This document shows positions 5,856 to 12,871 of a DNA stretch of 13,161 nucleotides, piece after piece (positions within the stretch are counted from its first letter, which is position 1; each line of letters opens with the position of its first letter). Made by a program: the position numbers and the translations under genes. The stretch lies in contig URNM01000047.1 in assembly GCA_900549185.1 (NCBI GenBank), forward strand, positions 1-13,161. The letters run 5' to 3'. This DNA comes from an uncultured Collinsella sp. GTDB taxonomy: Bacteria; Actinomycetota; Coriobacteriia; Coriobacteriales; Coriobacteriaceae. The notes below the pieces were generated by a model. The model did not search any database. It was given only the letters and a program-made list of their open reading frames with translations, and was not told the origin of the DNA.

Positions 5856-7022
5856 ATGTTCGAGAAGAGTGTCGAGGAGCTCACCGAGCTCGGCGCCCAG
5901 ATCACCACGGCCGAGATTGCTCAGCAGCCCGAGCTTTGGCGTGATACGCTCAACATCTATCGCGAGAACAAGGAGGCCATCGAGGCCTTCCTGGCCGAGG
6001 CTCGCGCTATGGGCGAGGGCCGTCTGTCCGTTGTCTTCACCGGTGCCGGTACGTCCGACTATGTTGGCGATACCTGCGCCCCGTACCTGCGTCACGCTGG
6101 CAACACTGATCTCTACGACTTTAAGCCCATCGCCACGACCGACATCGTGAGCGCCCCGCGCGACTTCCTGCGCGCCGAGGATCCCACGCTCGTGGTTTCC
6201 TTTGCCCGCTCTGGCAACAGCCCCGAGAGCCTTGCCGCCGTTGCCGTTGCCAAGGAGCTCGTCCACAACGTCAAGTTCCTCAACATCACTTGCGCTCCCG
6301 AGGGCAAGCTCGCCGTCGAGTCTGCCGATGATCCCAACGCGCTGACGCTGCTCATTCCGCGCGCCAACGACAAGGGCTTCGCCATGACCGGTTCTTATTC
6401 CTGCATGACCCTGCTCTCCACCCTTATTTTCGACACTGCCTCTGACGAGCAGAAGGCCGAGTGGGTCGAGACGATTGCCAAGATGGGCGAGGAGGTCATC
6501 TCCCGTGAGCCCGAGATCGCCGATTACCTGGCTGGCGACTTCAACCGCGTGACCTACTTAGGTTCTGGCTCCTTTGGTGGCCTTGCCCAGGAGAGCCAGC
6601 TCAAGATCCTTGAGCTGGCTCACGGTCTGGTCGCTACTTCCTACGACACCTCCATGGGCTATCGTCACGGACCTAAGTCCTTCGTCGACGATAAGACGCT
6701 CGTCTTCGTGTTCGTCAATAACGACGCCTACACCCGTCAGTACGACATCGACATCCTCAACGAGATCGGTGGCGACGAGATCGCTCAGCACACCATCGCC
6801 GTTCAGCAGGAAGGTGCCACCGTCTATGAGGGTGAGTCCTTCACCTTTAAGGGCTACGAGGCACTTCCCGAGGGCTACCTTGCTCTGCCGTTCGTGATGT
6901 TTGCCCAGGCTATCAGCCTGCTCAACTCCGTGCGCGTGGGCAACACGCCCGATACGCCGAGCCCCACCGGCACGGTCAACCGCGTGGTTAAGGGCGTGAC
7001 GATTCACCCCTTCACCGCTTAA
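5856..7022 (+). CDS. agaS: AgaS-type sugar-phosphate isomerase/deaminase (SIS domains)
   Basis: A 388-residue cytoplasmic enzyme with two SIS domains, the normal AgaS length. In the GalNAc pathway AgaS converts galactosamine-6-phosphate to tagatose-6-phosphate with release of ammonia. Visible motifs are FTGAGTSDYVGD (residues about 61-72) and ARSGNSPES (about 117-125), which is the first sugar-phosphate loop. LGSGSFGGLAQESQLKILEL, YRHGPKS (residues 269-275) and the C-terminal PSPTGTVNRVVKGVTIHPF are strongly diagnostic of AgaS as opposed to GlmS or NagB. It has its own promoter with an overlapping GntR-type operator and its own terminator. AGAGAGG about ten bases upstream is the ribosome binding site. 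It forms the step between the deacetylase (next gene) and LacC. Confidence 0.95.
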   Translation: MFEKSVEELTELGAQITTAEIAQQPELWRDTLNIYRENKEAIEAFLAEARAMGEGRLSVVFTGAGTSDYVGDTCAPYLRHAGNTDLYDFKPIATTDIVSAPRDFLRAEDPTLVVSFARSGNSPESLAAVAVAKELVHNVKFLNITCAPEGKLAVESADDPNALTLLIPRANDKGFAMTGSYSCMTLLSTLIFDTASDEQKAEWVETIAKMGEEVISREPEIADYLAGDFNRVTYLGSGSFGGLAQESQLKILELAHGLVATSYDTSMGYRHGPKSFVDDKTLVFVFVNNDAYTRQYDIDILNEIGGDEIAQHTIAVQQEGATVYEGESFTFKGYEALPEGYLALPFVMFAQAISLLNSVRVGNTPDTPSPTGTVNRVVKGVTIHPFTA

Positions 7023-7040
7023 TCGCGTCCCCCTGTAAGG

Positions 7041-7082
7041 GCGCCCGTCCGCTCATAACGGCGGGCGGGCGCTTTTTGTTTT
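7041..7082 (+). terminator. Rho-independent terminator after agaS
   Basis: GCGCCCGTCCGC (7041-7052) pairs with GCGGGCGGGCGC (7061-7072) through 12 pairs including one T-G. An 8-base loop separates the arms and TTTTTGTTTT follows. nagA downstream must therefore have its own promoter or depend on readthrough; TATAAG at 7095-7100 is a weak candidate -10. Confidence 0.93.
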
Positions 7083-7138
7083 ACGTGAGCTGGGTATAAG
7101 CATCACCACAGTCAACTGCTTTAAAGCAAGGAGTGCAT

Positions 7139-8308
7139 ATGAGCACGTACGCAATTAAGGCTGACAAGTTCTTCTTGCCGGCAGGCCCGCAACTGGGCGG
7201 CTATCTTATGGTCGAGGATGGCGTCTTTGGCGCCTGGCAGGCCGACGAGCCCTCTTGCGAGATTAAGGACTACACGGGATCGTGGATCGCACCGGGTATG
7301 GTCGATACTCACATCCATGGCTTCTACAACCACTCAACTACCGATAACGATCCCGAGGGCATCGATATCAGCTCGACCGAGCTCGCCCGTCGCGGCACCA
7401 CCAGCTGGCTGCCCACGACGTTCACCGATGGCGTCGAGCAGATCAAGGACGCCTGCGCCGCCATCGCTCAGGCGGACGAGGGTCGCGGCCCCGACTTCTG
7501 CGGTGCTCGCATTCAGGGCATCTACCTGGAGGGCCCCTTCTTTACCATGAAGCACGTGGGCGCGCAGAACCCCGCTTACCTGATCGATCCCTCCGAGGAG
7601 GTCTTCGATCAGTGGCAGGAGGCTGCGGGTGGTCGCATCGTCAAGAGCGCCATGGCGGCCGAGCGCGACGGTGCCGCTGCTTATGCGGCTGCTCTGAATG
7701 CCAAGGGTGTGGTGACCAGCATCGGTCACTCCGACGCCACCTACGATGAGTGCATCGCCGCCATCAACGCCGGTGCCAGCTGCTTTACGCATACCTATAA
7801 CGGTCAGCGCGGGCTGCATCACCGTGAGCCCGGTGTCGTGGGCGCTGCCATGTCCACGCCCGAGACCTACGCCGAGATCATCTGTGACGGCAAGCACGTT
7901 AACCCTGCCGCCATCAAGGCGCTGCTACAGGCAAAGGGCTGGCAACACACGGTGCTCATCACTGACTGTCTGGGCTGCGGCGGCATGCCCGAGGGCAGCT
8001 ACACCAGTGGTGGCATGGACGTCATCATGAAGGACAACCTGTGCTGGCTCGCCGACGGCAAGAGCATTGCCGGTTCGGTGCTCACGCTTGCCCAGGGCGT
8101 TAAGAACATCGTCGACTGGGGCATCGCCAGCGCCGATATCGCCATTCGCATGGCAACCGAGGTGCCGGCACGCTCCGCGCACATCGAGGATAAGTGCGGC
8201 AGCATCATGCCGGGTCGCGACGCCGACTTTGTCGTGTTCGACCATGAGCTCACCCTCGTCGAGACGTATGTTGGCGGCCAGAGCGTCGGCAACGCCTTTA
8301 CCGAGTAA
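7139..8308 (+). CDS. nagA: N-acetylgalactosamine/glucosamine-6-phosphate deacetylase
   Basis: A 389-residue amidohydrolase that removes acetate from GlcNAc-6-P or GalNAc-6-P. I start at the ATG at 7139 because AAGGAG (7128-7133) precedes it by five bases; the in-frame GTG at 7133 falls inside that site. Motifs are the metal-binding PGMVDTHIHG (His58, His60), LEGPF with Glu131, GHSDAT with His197, and FTHTYNGQRGLHHREPG with His218. ITDCLGCGGMPEGSY carries the catalytic Asp276. All expected active-site residues are present. Next to agaS and lacC it most likely acts as AgaA on GalNAc-6-P, but the sequence cannot separate the two specificities. A decayed 3' fragment of a second copy lies at 11035-11166. 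Confidence 0.95.
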   Translation: MSTYAIKADKFFLPAGPQLGGYLMVEDGVFGAWQADEPSCEIKDYTGSWIAPGMVDTHIHGFYNHSTTDNDPEGIDISSTELARRGTTSWLPTTFTDGVEQIKDACAAIAQADEGRGPDFCGARIQGIYLEGPFFTMKHVGAQNPAYLIDPSEEVFDQWQEAAGGRIVKSAMAAERDGAAAYAAALNAKGVVTSIGHSDATYDECIAAINAGASCFTHTYNGQRGLHHREPGVVGAAMSTPETYAEIICDGKHVNPAAIKALLQAKGWQHTVLITDCLGCGGMPEGSYTSGGMDVIMKDNLCWLADGKSIAGSVLTLAQGVKNIVDWGIASADIAIRMATEVPARSAHIEDKCGSIMPGRDADFVVFDHELTLVETYVGGQSVGNAFTE

Positions 8309-8315
8309 CGATAGA

Positions 8316-8352
8316 AAAAGACGGCGGGCCCGAATCTGCTCGGACCCGCCGT
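8316..8352 (-). terminator. Terminator of the flavodoxin gene (minus strand)
   Basis: ACGGCGGG (8321-8328) pairs with CCCGCCGT (8345-8352), and CCG with CGG inside after one mismatch. On the minus strand the stem is followed by CTTTTTC. On the plus strand no T-run follows, so it serves mainly the minus-strand gene, though the hairpin may protect the nagA mRNA end too. Confidence 0.85.
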
Positions 8353-8383
8353 ATGGGTTAAACGCTCAAAAGCACCTTCACAG

Positions 8384-8968
8384 TTACAGCTTGTTAGCGA
8401 TCTTCTTTGCCGTGCGCTTAACGCCGGCCACCAGGCCTCCCGCAGGATGCTCCTTCTCGTATGCTAGGCGCTTTTCGCGCTTGGCGTACTCTTCGACGAT
8501 GATGTCGCCATACTCGTCTTCGATCTTGTCGAAGAAGTCGACGGCGCCCTTAATTTCCTCAGCGGTTGGGTGTCCCTTTTGGACACCGCCGGTGAGTTTG
8601 AACGGCCCCCACGTATCAAAGCCGGGGCAGCCGTAGACACCCATAAAGATGGCCTGCCTCATGCGGCAGATGCCATCGATATCCTTGCCGTACCACTTGT
8701 TTTTGCCGCCATAGGTCATAAGGCCAAACACCTTGTCCTGCGGCTGCAGCACGTTCGTGAGCACGCGTGCCATGTCCTTGTCGATCTCGGAGTAATAGAT
8801 GCCCGTGGCGACACCGATCAGATGGTATTCGTGCAGGTCGGGATACTCGTTTTTGCCGAGCGCCTTGACGTCGAGGGTATCGATCTCGGGGTGTGCCTCG
8901 ACGATGGCGTCCACGAGCTTTTTCGTATTGCCGTGATGGCGCGAGGCGTAGAGGATGATGGTTCGCAT
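8384..8968 (-). CDS. Flavodoxin-like protein
   Basis: A 194-residue protein starting MRTIILYASRHHGNTKKLVDAI, the FMN phosphate-binding loop of flavodoxins (here SRHHGNT). GIYYSEIDKDM and GLMTYGG are further flavodoxin-fold strands and loops. The C-terminal 50 residues are a basic, charged extension (EEYAKREKRLAYEKEHP, KRTAKKIANKL). The start at 8968 is chosen because GAAAGG lies about seven bases upstream and the FMN loop begins right there; the in-frame ATG at 8998 would add an implausible leader. It probably carries electrons or binds FMN as a small redox protein; the partner is unknown. It runs against nagA and the epimerase genes and is probably unrelated to sugar use. Confidence 0.9.
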   Translation of the reverse strand: MRTIILYASRHHGNTKKLVDAIVEAHPEIDTLDVKALGKNEYPDLHEYHLIGVATGIYYSEIDKDMARVLTNVLQPQDKVFGLMTYGGKNKWYGKDIDGICRMRQAIFMGVYGCPGFDTWGPFKLTGGVQKGHPTAEEIKGAVDFFDKIEDEYGDIIVEEYAKREKRLAYEKEHPAGGLVAGVKRTAKKIANKL

Positions 8969-9124
8969 AAGAAGGCCTTTCAGCTGTAATTGCATCAATG
9001 TCTGTATGGTACCCCGTTACATGGCTGGGATACCGGACGCATCGATGAACGTGCGGGTTTGTCCTTTGGTTAGGGCCGAGACGGGTACTTGCGAGCAAAA
9101 AGCAGTTGTTCGAAAGGATGGGCA

Positions 9125-10006
9125 ATGGAATACGCTCTCTCCAACGATTCGATTTCTATTAAGGTGTCCACGGCTGGTGGTTCGTTTACCTCGATTGAGG
9201 CTGGAGGTCGCGAGTACTTGTGGCAGGGCGATCCCGCCGTGTGGTCCGGCCAAGCACCGATTTGCTTCCCGATTTGCGGAGGCTTGCGCGACAACAGCGC
9301 CATGACGTTTGCCGGGCATCACGTGAAGCTCGCTCGCCACGGGTTTGCGCGCAAACAGGAGTGGAAGCTGCTGAGCCAAGACGAGAACGAGCTGGCGATG
9401 TGCCTGGCTTCGGAGGATAACGCCGCGCTGCTGAGCGATTATCCGTACCCGTTTAAGCTTGTCGCTCGTTATACGCTTGAGGACGCCGCCGTGCGCGTTT
9501 CCTACGAGGTCACCAACGAGGGTACCGAGGACATGCCGTTCTTTATCGGCGGTCATCCCGGCTTTAGGTGTCCGCTCGATGAGGGCGAGGCCTATACGGA
9601 CTACGAGTTGCGCTTTGAGAAAGACGAGGCTGCGGAGCTTTGCACCGCTGTCCCTTCGACTGGCTTGATTGACGTGGCAAACCGCTCCAAGAACCCCATG
9701 GTGGGGAAGACGCTGCCTCTGTCACATGAGCTCTTCGATTTTGCGGAGACCATCTTTGACGTGCTCGAGAGCCGTCAGGTCACGCTTTCCAAAAAGGGCG
9801 AGGACAAGGGCGTCCGCCTGAGCTTTGAGGACTTCCCATATCTCATTGTGTGGAGCAAGCCCGAGGGCGATTTTGTGGCGGTTGAGCCTTGGGGCGGTCT
9901 TTCGACTTGTTCCGATGAGGACGATGTGCTTGAGCATAAGCGCGGCTGCCTTGTCGCCAAGCCCAAGGAGACCGTCGTTCGCTCGTTCACGATTGAGATT
10001 CTGTAA
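9125..10006 (+). CDS. LacX-like aldose 1-epimerase (mutarotase)
   Basis: A 293-residue cytoplasmic protein of the galactose mutarotase superfamily, close in size and pattern to LacX, a mutarotase-like protein found in Gram-positive lac-tagatose operons. Visible motifs are ICFPICGGLRD, LARHGFARKQEW (His72), FFIGGHPGFRCPL (His144, the likely acid) and VAVEPWGGLS (Glu254, the likely base). These are the catalytic residues expected for aldose 1-epimerases. AAAGGA (9113-9118) supports the start at 9125 (MEYALSNDS); the longer frame from 9089 lacks a ribosome binding site. It is 59 bases ahead of lacC and probably co-transcribed. It likely interconverts anomers of galactose-type sugars or their phosphates; the substrate is not proven. 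Confidence 0.9.
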   Translation: MEYALSNDSISIKVSTAGGSFTSIEAGGREYLWQGDPAVWSGQAPICFPICGGLRDNSAMTFAGHHVKLARHGFARKQEWKLLSQDENELAMCLASEDNAALLSDYPYPFKLVARYTLEDAAVRVSYEVTNEGTEDMPFFIGGHPGFRCPLDEGEAYTDYELRFEKDEAAELCTAVPSTGLIDVANRSKNPMVGKTLPLSHELFDFAETIFDVLESRQVTLSKKGEDKGVRLSFEDFPYLIVWSKPEGDFVAVEPWGGLSTCSDEDDVLEHKRGCLVAKPKETVVRSFTIEIL

Positions 10007-10065
10007 TTCCGTTTTGTCGACTCGCATCGCGAGGCACAAGGAGCCTGCGAGATAAGGAGCTAAAA

Positions 10066-11001
10066 ATGATCCTCACCGTTACGATGAACCCGTCTGTCGA
10101 TACGCGCTATCAGCTCGATGAGCTCGTCATCGACGACGTCAACCGTGTGACGCCCGAAAAGACCGCCGGCGGCAAGGGCCTCAACGTGGCCCGTGTCCTT
10201 GGTCAGTTGGGCGACGACGTTGTGGCAACCGGCCTGCTTGGTGGCCATATGGGCGCCTATATGGCCGAGCTCATGGACGCTAACGGCATTAAGAATGATT
10301 TTGTGCCCATCAAGGGCGAGACTCGCATTTGCCTCAACATCCTCCACGCCGGCAACCAGACCGAGCTGCTCGAGAGCGGCCCGACGATTGCCCCCGAGGA
10401 GCTCGATGCCTTTACCACCAAGTTTACCGAGCTTGCGAGCAAGGCCGATGTCGTTACCATCTCGGGTTCGCTGCCCCGCGGCGTCGAGGCGGACTACTAC
10501 GCCAAGATCACGGGCATTGCCGAGAACGCCGGCGCCAAGGTGCTGCTCGATACCTCGGGTGCCTCTCTCGAGGCCGCCCTTAAGTCCGAAATTAAGCCCG
10601 AGCTGGTCAAGCCTAACCTGACCGAGATCAACGGCCTTCTGGGTACGAGCTTTACCACCGACGATGTGGACGAGCTCCGTGCCGCGCTCGCCTCTGATGC
10701 CCGCTTCTCCGATATCCCCTGGGTCGTCGTGTCCATGGGTGCTGCCGGCTCCGTTGGCTTCCACAATGGCCGTGCGTTCCGCGCAAAGACGCCCGACATC
10801 CCTGCCGTTAACGCCACGGGCTCTGGTGACTCCACTATCGCTGGCTTCGCGCATGCCATTGCTGCTGGCGCGGACGACGAGACGGTGCTGCGTACCGCCA
10901 ACACCTGCGGCAAGCTCAATGCCATGGATCCCATGACCGGCCATCTGGTCATGGACCGTTGGGACGAGGTCTACAACGGCGTTGTCGTGACCGAGCTGTA
11001 A
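10066..11001 (+). CDS. lacC: Tagatose-6-phosphate kinase
   Basis: A 311-residue PfkB-family sugar kinase that phosphorylates tagatose-6-phosphate to tagatose-1,6-bisphosphate with ATP. The sequence tracks LacC closely: the start MILTVTMNPSVDTRYQ, DDVNRV, TAGGKGLNVARVLGQLG, IKGETRICLNILH, TISGSLPRG, VKPNLTEI and TGSGDSTIAG with the catalytic base Asp255. The GSGDST form of the anion-hole motif is typical of LacC rather than the more usual GAGD. The main alternative is 1-phosphofructokinase. AAGGAG lies just upstream of the ATG. It provides the step after AgaS. The tagatose-bisphosphate aldolase needed next is not in this window. Confidence 0.93.
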   Translation: MILTVTMNPSVDTRYQLDELVIDDVNRVTPEKTAGGKGLNVARVLGQLGDDVVATGLLGGHMGAYMAELMDANGIKNDFVPIKGETRICLNILHAGNQTELLESGPTIAPEELDAFTTKFTELASKADVVTISGSLPRGVEADYYAKITGIAENAGAKVLLDTSGASLEAALKSEIKPELVKPNLTEINGLLGTSFTTDDVDELRAALASDARFSDIPWVVVSMGAAGSVGFHNGRAFRAKTPDIPAVNATGSGDSTIAGFAHAIAAGADDETVLRTANTCGKLNAMDPMTGHLVMDRWDEVYNGVVVTEL

Positions 11002-11034
11002 AAGCCTGGGCGTCGGCCCCGGCATTGCTTGCTA

Positions 11035-11166
11035 GCTCATGTCGACGACAAGTGCGGTAGCATTATGCTGGGGCGCGACGCCGAGTTTGTCGTGTTCAAT
11101 CCCGACCTTACCCTGGTCGAGGCGTATGTGGGTGGCAACAGCGTCGGTAACGTGTTTGCCGAGTAG
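11035..11166 (+). pseudogene. 3' remnant of a second nagA-type deacetylase
   Basis: Translating from 11035, in the frame of lacC after its stop, gives AHVDDKCGSIMLGRDAEFVV and continues to a final VGNVFAE and a TAG stop. By direct comparison, about 31 of 42 residues and about 80% of the bases match the last 43 codons of the intact nagA (ending at 8308). Nothing upstream of 11035 resembles the catalytic part of the enzyme, so only the C-terminal tip survives. There is no ribosome binding site. It lies directly between lacC and the YhcH-like gene, suggesting that a second nagA once stood here and was deleted, or that a duplication-recombination event left a scar. Confidence 0.88.
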
Positions 11167-11198
11167 CCGCCAAAGAAGCGATCCGAGAGGGGATTTAG

Positions 11199-11672
11199 AT
11201 GATTTACGGTGCATTGGGCGATATCGAGGAGTATCGCGGAATGCTCAAGGGCCTCGACGTGCTGATCGACTGGCTCGAGGAGAACGACCCGGCGGAGCTC
11301 GAGGTCGGCAGCCATCCGATTCTGGGCGACAAGGTCTTTGCGAACGTCATGGCGCCCACGACGCGTCCCGAGGCCGAGGCTCACTATGAGACGCATCAGC
11401 GCTATCATGATCTGCAGATCGACGTCGAGGGCCGCGAGGCCTTTAAGGTCGCTACGGGTAGCCTGACACTGGTCCAGGAGTTTGACGAGAAGGACGACTA
11501 CGATCTGGTCGATTCCGACGCTTCGATTGCCGGCGATCTCGCTGACGACAAGTTCGCACTGTTCGTTGCCGGCGAGCCTCATATGCCCACGCTCGAGTTC
11601 CCGGGCGATGGCGCGCAGCCGGTCAAGAAGATCTGCTTTAAGCTGCTTGCAGATGCTTACTGGGAGGAGTAA
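11199..11672 (+). CDS. YhcH/YjgK/YiaL (NanQ-like) family protein
   Basis: A 157-residue cupin-fold protein of the DUF386 family, the normal length. Features are the MIYGALGDIEEY start, GDKVFANV, then the metal-site stretch YETHQRYHDLQIDVEGRE (Glu64, His66, His70), and GEPHMP with His128. Relatives include E. coli NanQ (YhcH), described as an anomerase for sialic acid, and proteins often linked to amino-sugar and uronate operons. GAGAGGGGA upstream is the ribosome binding site. It is the last gene of the lacC transcription unit and probably speeds anomer equilibration of an incoming amino sugar or its phosphate. The exact substrate is unknown. Confidence 0.88.
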   Translation: MIYGALGDIEEYRGMLKGLDVLIDWLEENDPAELEVGSHPILGDKVFANVMAPTTRPEAEAHYETHQRYHDLQIDVEGREAFKVATGSLTLVQEFDEKDDYDLVDSDASIAGDLADDKFALFVAGEPHMPTLEFPGDGAQPVKKICFKLLADAYWEE

Positions 11673-11730
11673 CGCGCTGCTCGGCTGAGCTGTTCGTATG
11701 CTGGCGTGATTCCATTGAGGAGCGCGCCTG

Positions 11731-11782
11731 AGCCCCGTTAATCGCGGTTCCCTTGGGGATTGCGGTTGGCGGGGCTTTTTTG
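11731..11782 (+). terminator. Long-stem terminator closing the lacC-yhcH unit
   Basis: The stem from AGCCCCG (11731-11737) to CGGGGCT (11770-11776) can pair continuously through about 20 positions when T-G pairs are counted, with a very small TT-centred loop, and is followed by TTTTTTG. The inner part is held by many wobble pairs. On the opposite strand it has no T-run. Confidence 0.9.
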
Positions 11783-11819
11783 TTGAGTAGGGGAGTTGCC
11801 GGCGGCGTTTTGCTTGGAT

Positions 11820-12388
11820 TTATTTGCGAAGAACATCGGCTAGCCGCAGGATTGAAATCATCGACCGATAAGTGAGTTCCACTTTTTCGCCCGCAAGCAG
11901 TCGTTTCGAGCCAATCTTATCTAGCCCCACAAGCCGAGAAAACAGCGGGCCGCTCATCGTGCCATCGTCAATTGATTCCCTTATGGTCTTCAAAACGTCC
12001 GTATCATGAAGCGATGCCGAGCTGTAGGGGGCAACACGAGCGGAACTCTCAATTAGCGACGAGACAAAAGGATGGAGATGCTTTGGACATAGTCCATCAA
12101 ACACCACATCCCCATTGTCGTTCGAGCCGACCAGGCGCCAAGTATAATGATCGACCCAGTCATCTCCGTCATATATGGCGTCCATGAGCAACTTCCCGTC
12201 TAGAGAGAGAAACCTATTTGGACATCGGGGCGCAAGACCGCAATCCATATCGGGCCTGCAGCAGCTCCAACCCAACGCACCACATAGGTTCCCTTTCGTA
12301 CATGTGTATCAATCTGCCCCGAAATGCCGGTGAATGCAATTCCAGACCCGTTTGTCGGATAGCAATCGACGTATTTTTTGTTTTCCGC
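11820..12388 (-). pseudogene. Unrecognised gene, apparently frameshifted at a CT repeat
   Basis: On the minus strand an open frame of 62 codons (12388 to 12203) ends at a TAG right after a (CT)4 run (12202-12209 on the plus strand as AG repeats). It reads smoothly as protein (GISGQIDTHVRKGTYVVRWV, then GPIWIAVLRPDVQIGFSL). Removing one CT unit joins it without a break to the second frame, which continues DGKLLMDAIYDGDDWVDHY and runs to the stop at 11820, ending ILRLADVLRK. The joined protein would be about 190 residues. The alternative reading keeps only the second frame as a 142-residue protein from the ATG at 12248, with an odd Cys-rich start. I see no clear 5' start for the first frame. 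The C-terminal GLDKIGSKRLLAGEKVELTY region slightly resembles a helix-turn-helix. I do not recognise the family. The region is richer in A and T than its neighbours, suggesting acquired or decaying DNA. Confidence 0.5.
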
Positions 12389-12603
12389 TCACAACCTTGT
12401 ATAGATATATCGTTCCAGCAAAAGAGAAGGTATCGTGACTATTTTAGATCTATATGGCCAATTCGAGCCCTCGCCATGGCAATTGTTGCAGCTGGGTTTC
12501 TTTTCATTAAAATTTCACTTTGGTAAATCCCCGCCCCTAAGCATTAAACCCGAAGTCCACCGAGTGGGCGAATTCCGGCGGATGTGCGCCTGAAATCGGT
12601 AAC

Positions 12604-12627
12604 AAAAAAAGCCGCCCGAAGGCGGCT
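12604..12627 (-). terminator. Terminator of tRNA-Thr
   Basis: On the minus strand AGCCGCC, a TTCG tetraloop and GGCGGCT are followed by a run of seven T. It sits 12 bases past the encoded CCA of the tRNA. Confidence 0.93.
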
Positions 12628-12638
12628 ATCTTGTGCAA

Positions 12639-12714
12639 TGGAGCCAGCGACCGGGCTCGAACCGGTGACCCCCGCTTTACGAGAGCGGTGCTCTACCAAC
12701 TGAGCTACGCTGGC
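12639..12714 (-). tRNA. tRNA-Thr (anticodon CGU)
   Basis: Read on the minus strand, the 76 bases form a full cloverleaf. The acceptor GCCAGCG pairs with CGCTGGC, the D-arm is GCTC/GAGC, and the anticodon stem CCGCT/AGCGG encloses the loop CTCGTAA with anticodon CGT. The T-arm ACCGG/CCGGT has loop TTCGAGC, the discriminator base is T, and CCA is encoded. It decodes ACG. Confidence 0.97.
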
Positions 12715-12753
12715 GACCATGTGGTGACGCAACTGAGGCGTCAACGGCTGTCT

Positions 12754-12782
12754 ATGATACGGGACATCGCACATCCGCGCAA
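12754..12782 (-). promoter_or_regulatory. Likely promoter of tRNA-Thr
   Basis: On the minus strand TTGCGC (12782-12777) and TATCAT (12759-12754) are separated by 17 bases, placing the transcription start about 30 bases ahead of the tRNA. Confidence 0.5.
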
Positions 12783-12871
12783 GTGTTCTGACGGCTTTTC
12801 TCACTTTAAATGCACTAATATTGGAGACGTGATGTCTTGCTCTTACGGGTCTCAAGCAGAATGGGGCAGTG

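Noticed and set aside
10060..11025. Long minus-strand frame opposite lacC
   Set aside because: Antisense shadow of a clear LacC gene, with no ribosome binding site or family motif.
12218..12526. Plus-strand 102-codon frame overlapping the frameshifted minus-strand gene
   Set aside because: Unconvincing composition (Cys/Arg/Ser mix), no ribosome binding site, and the opposite strand reads better.
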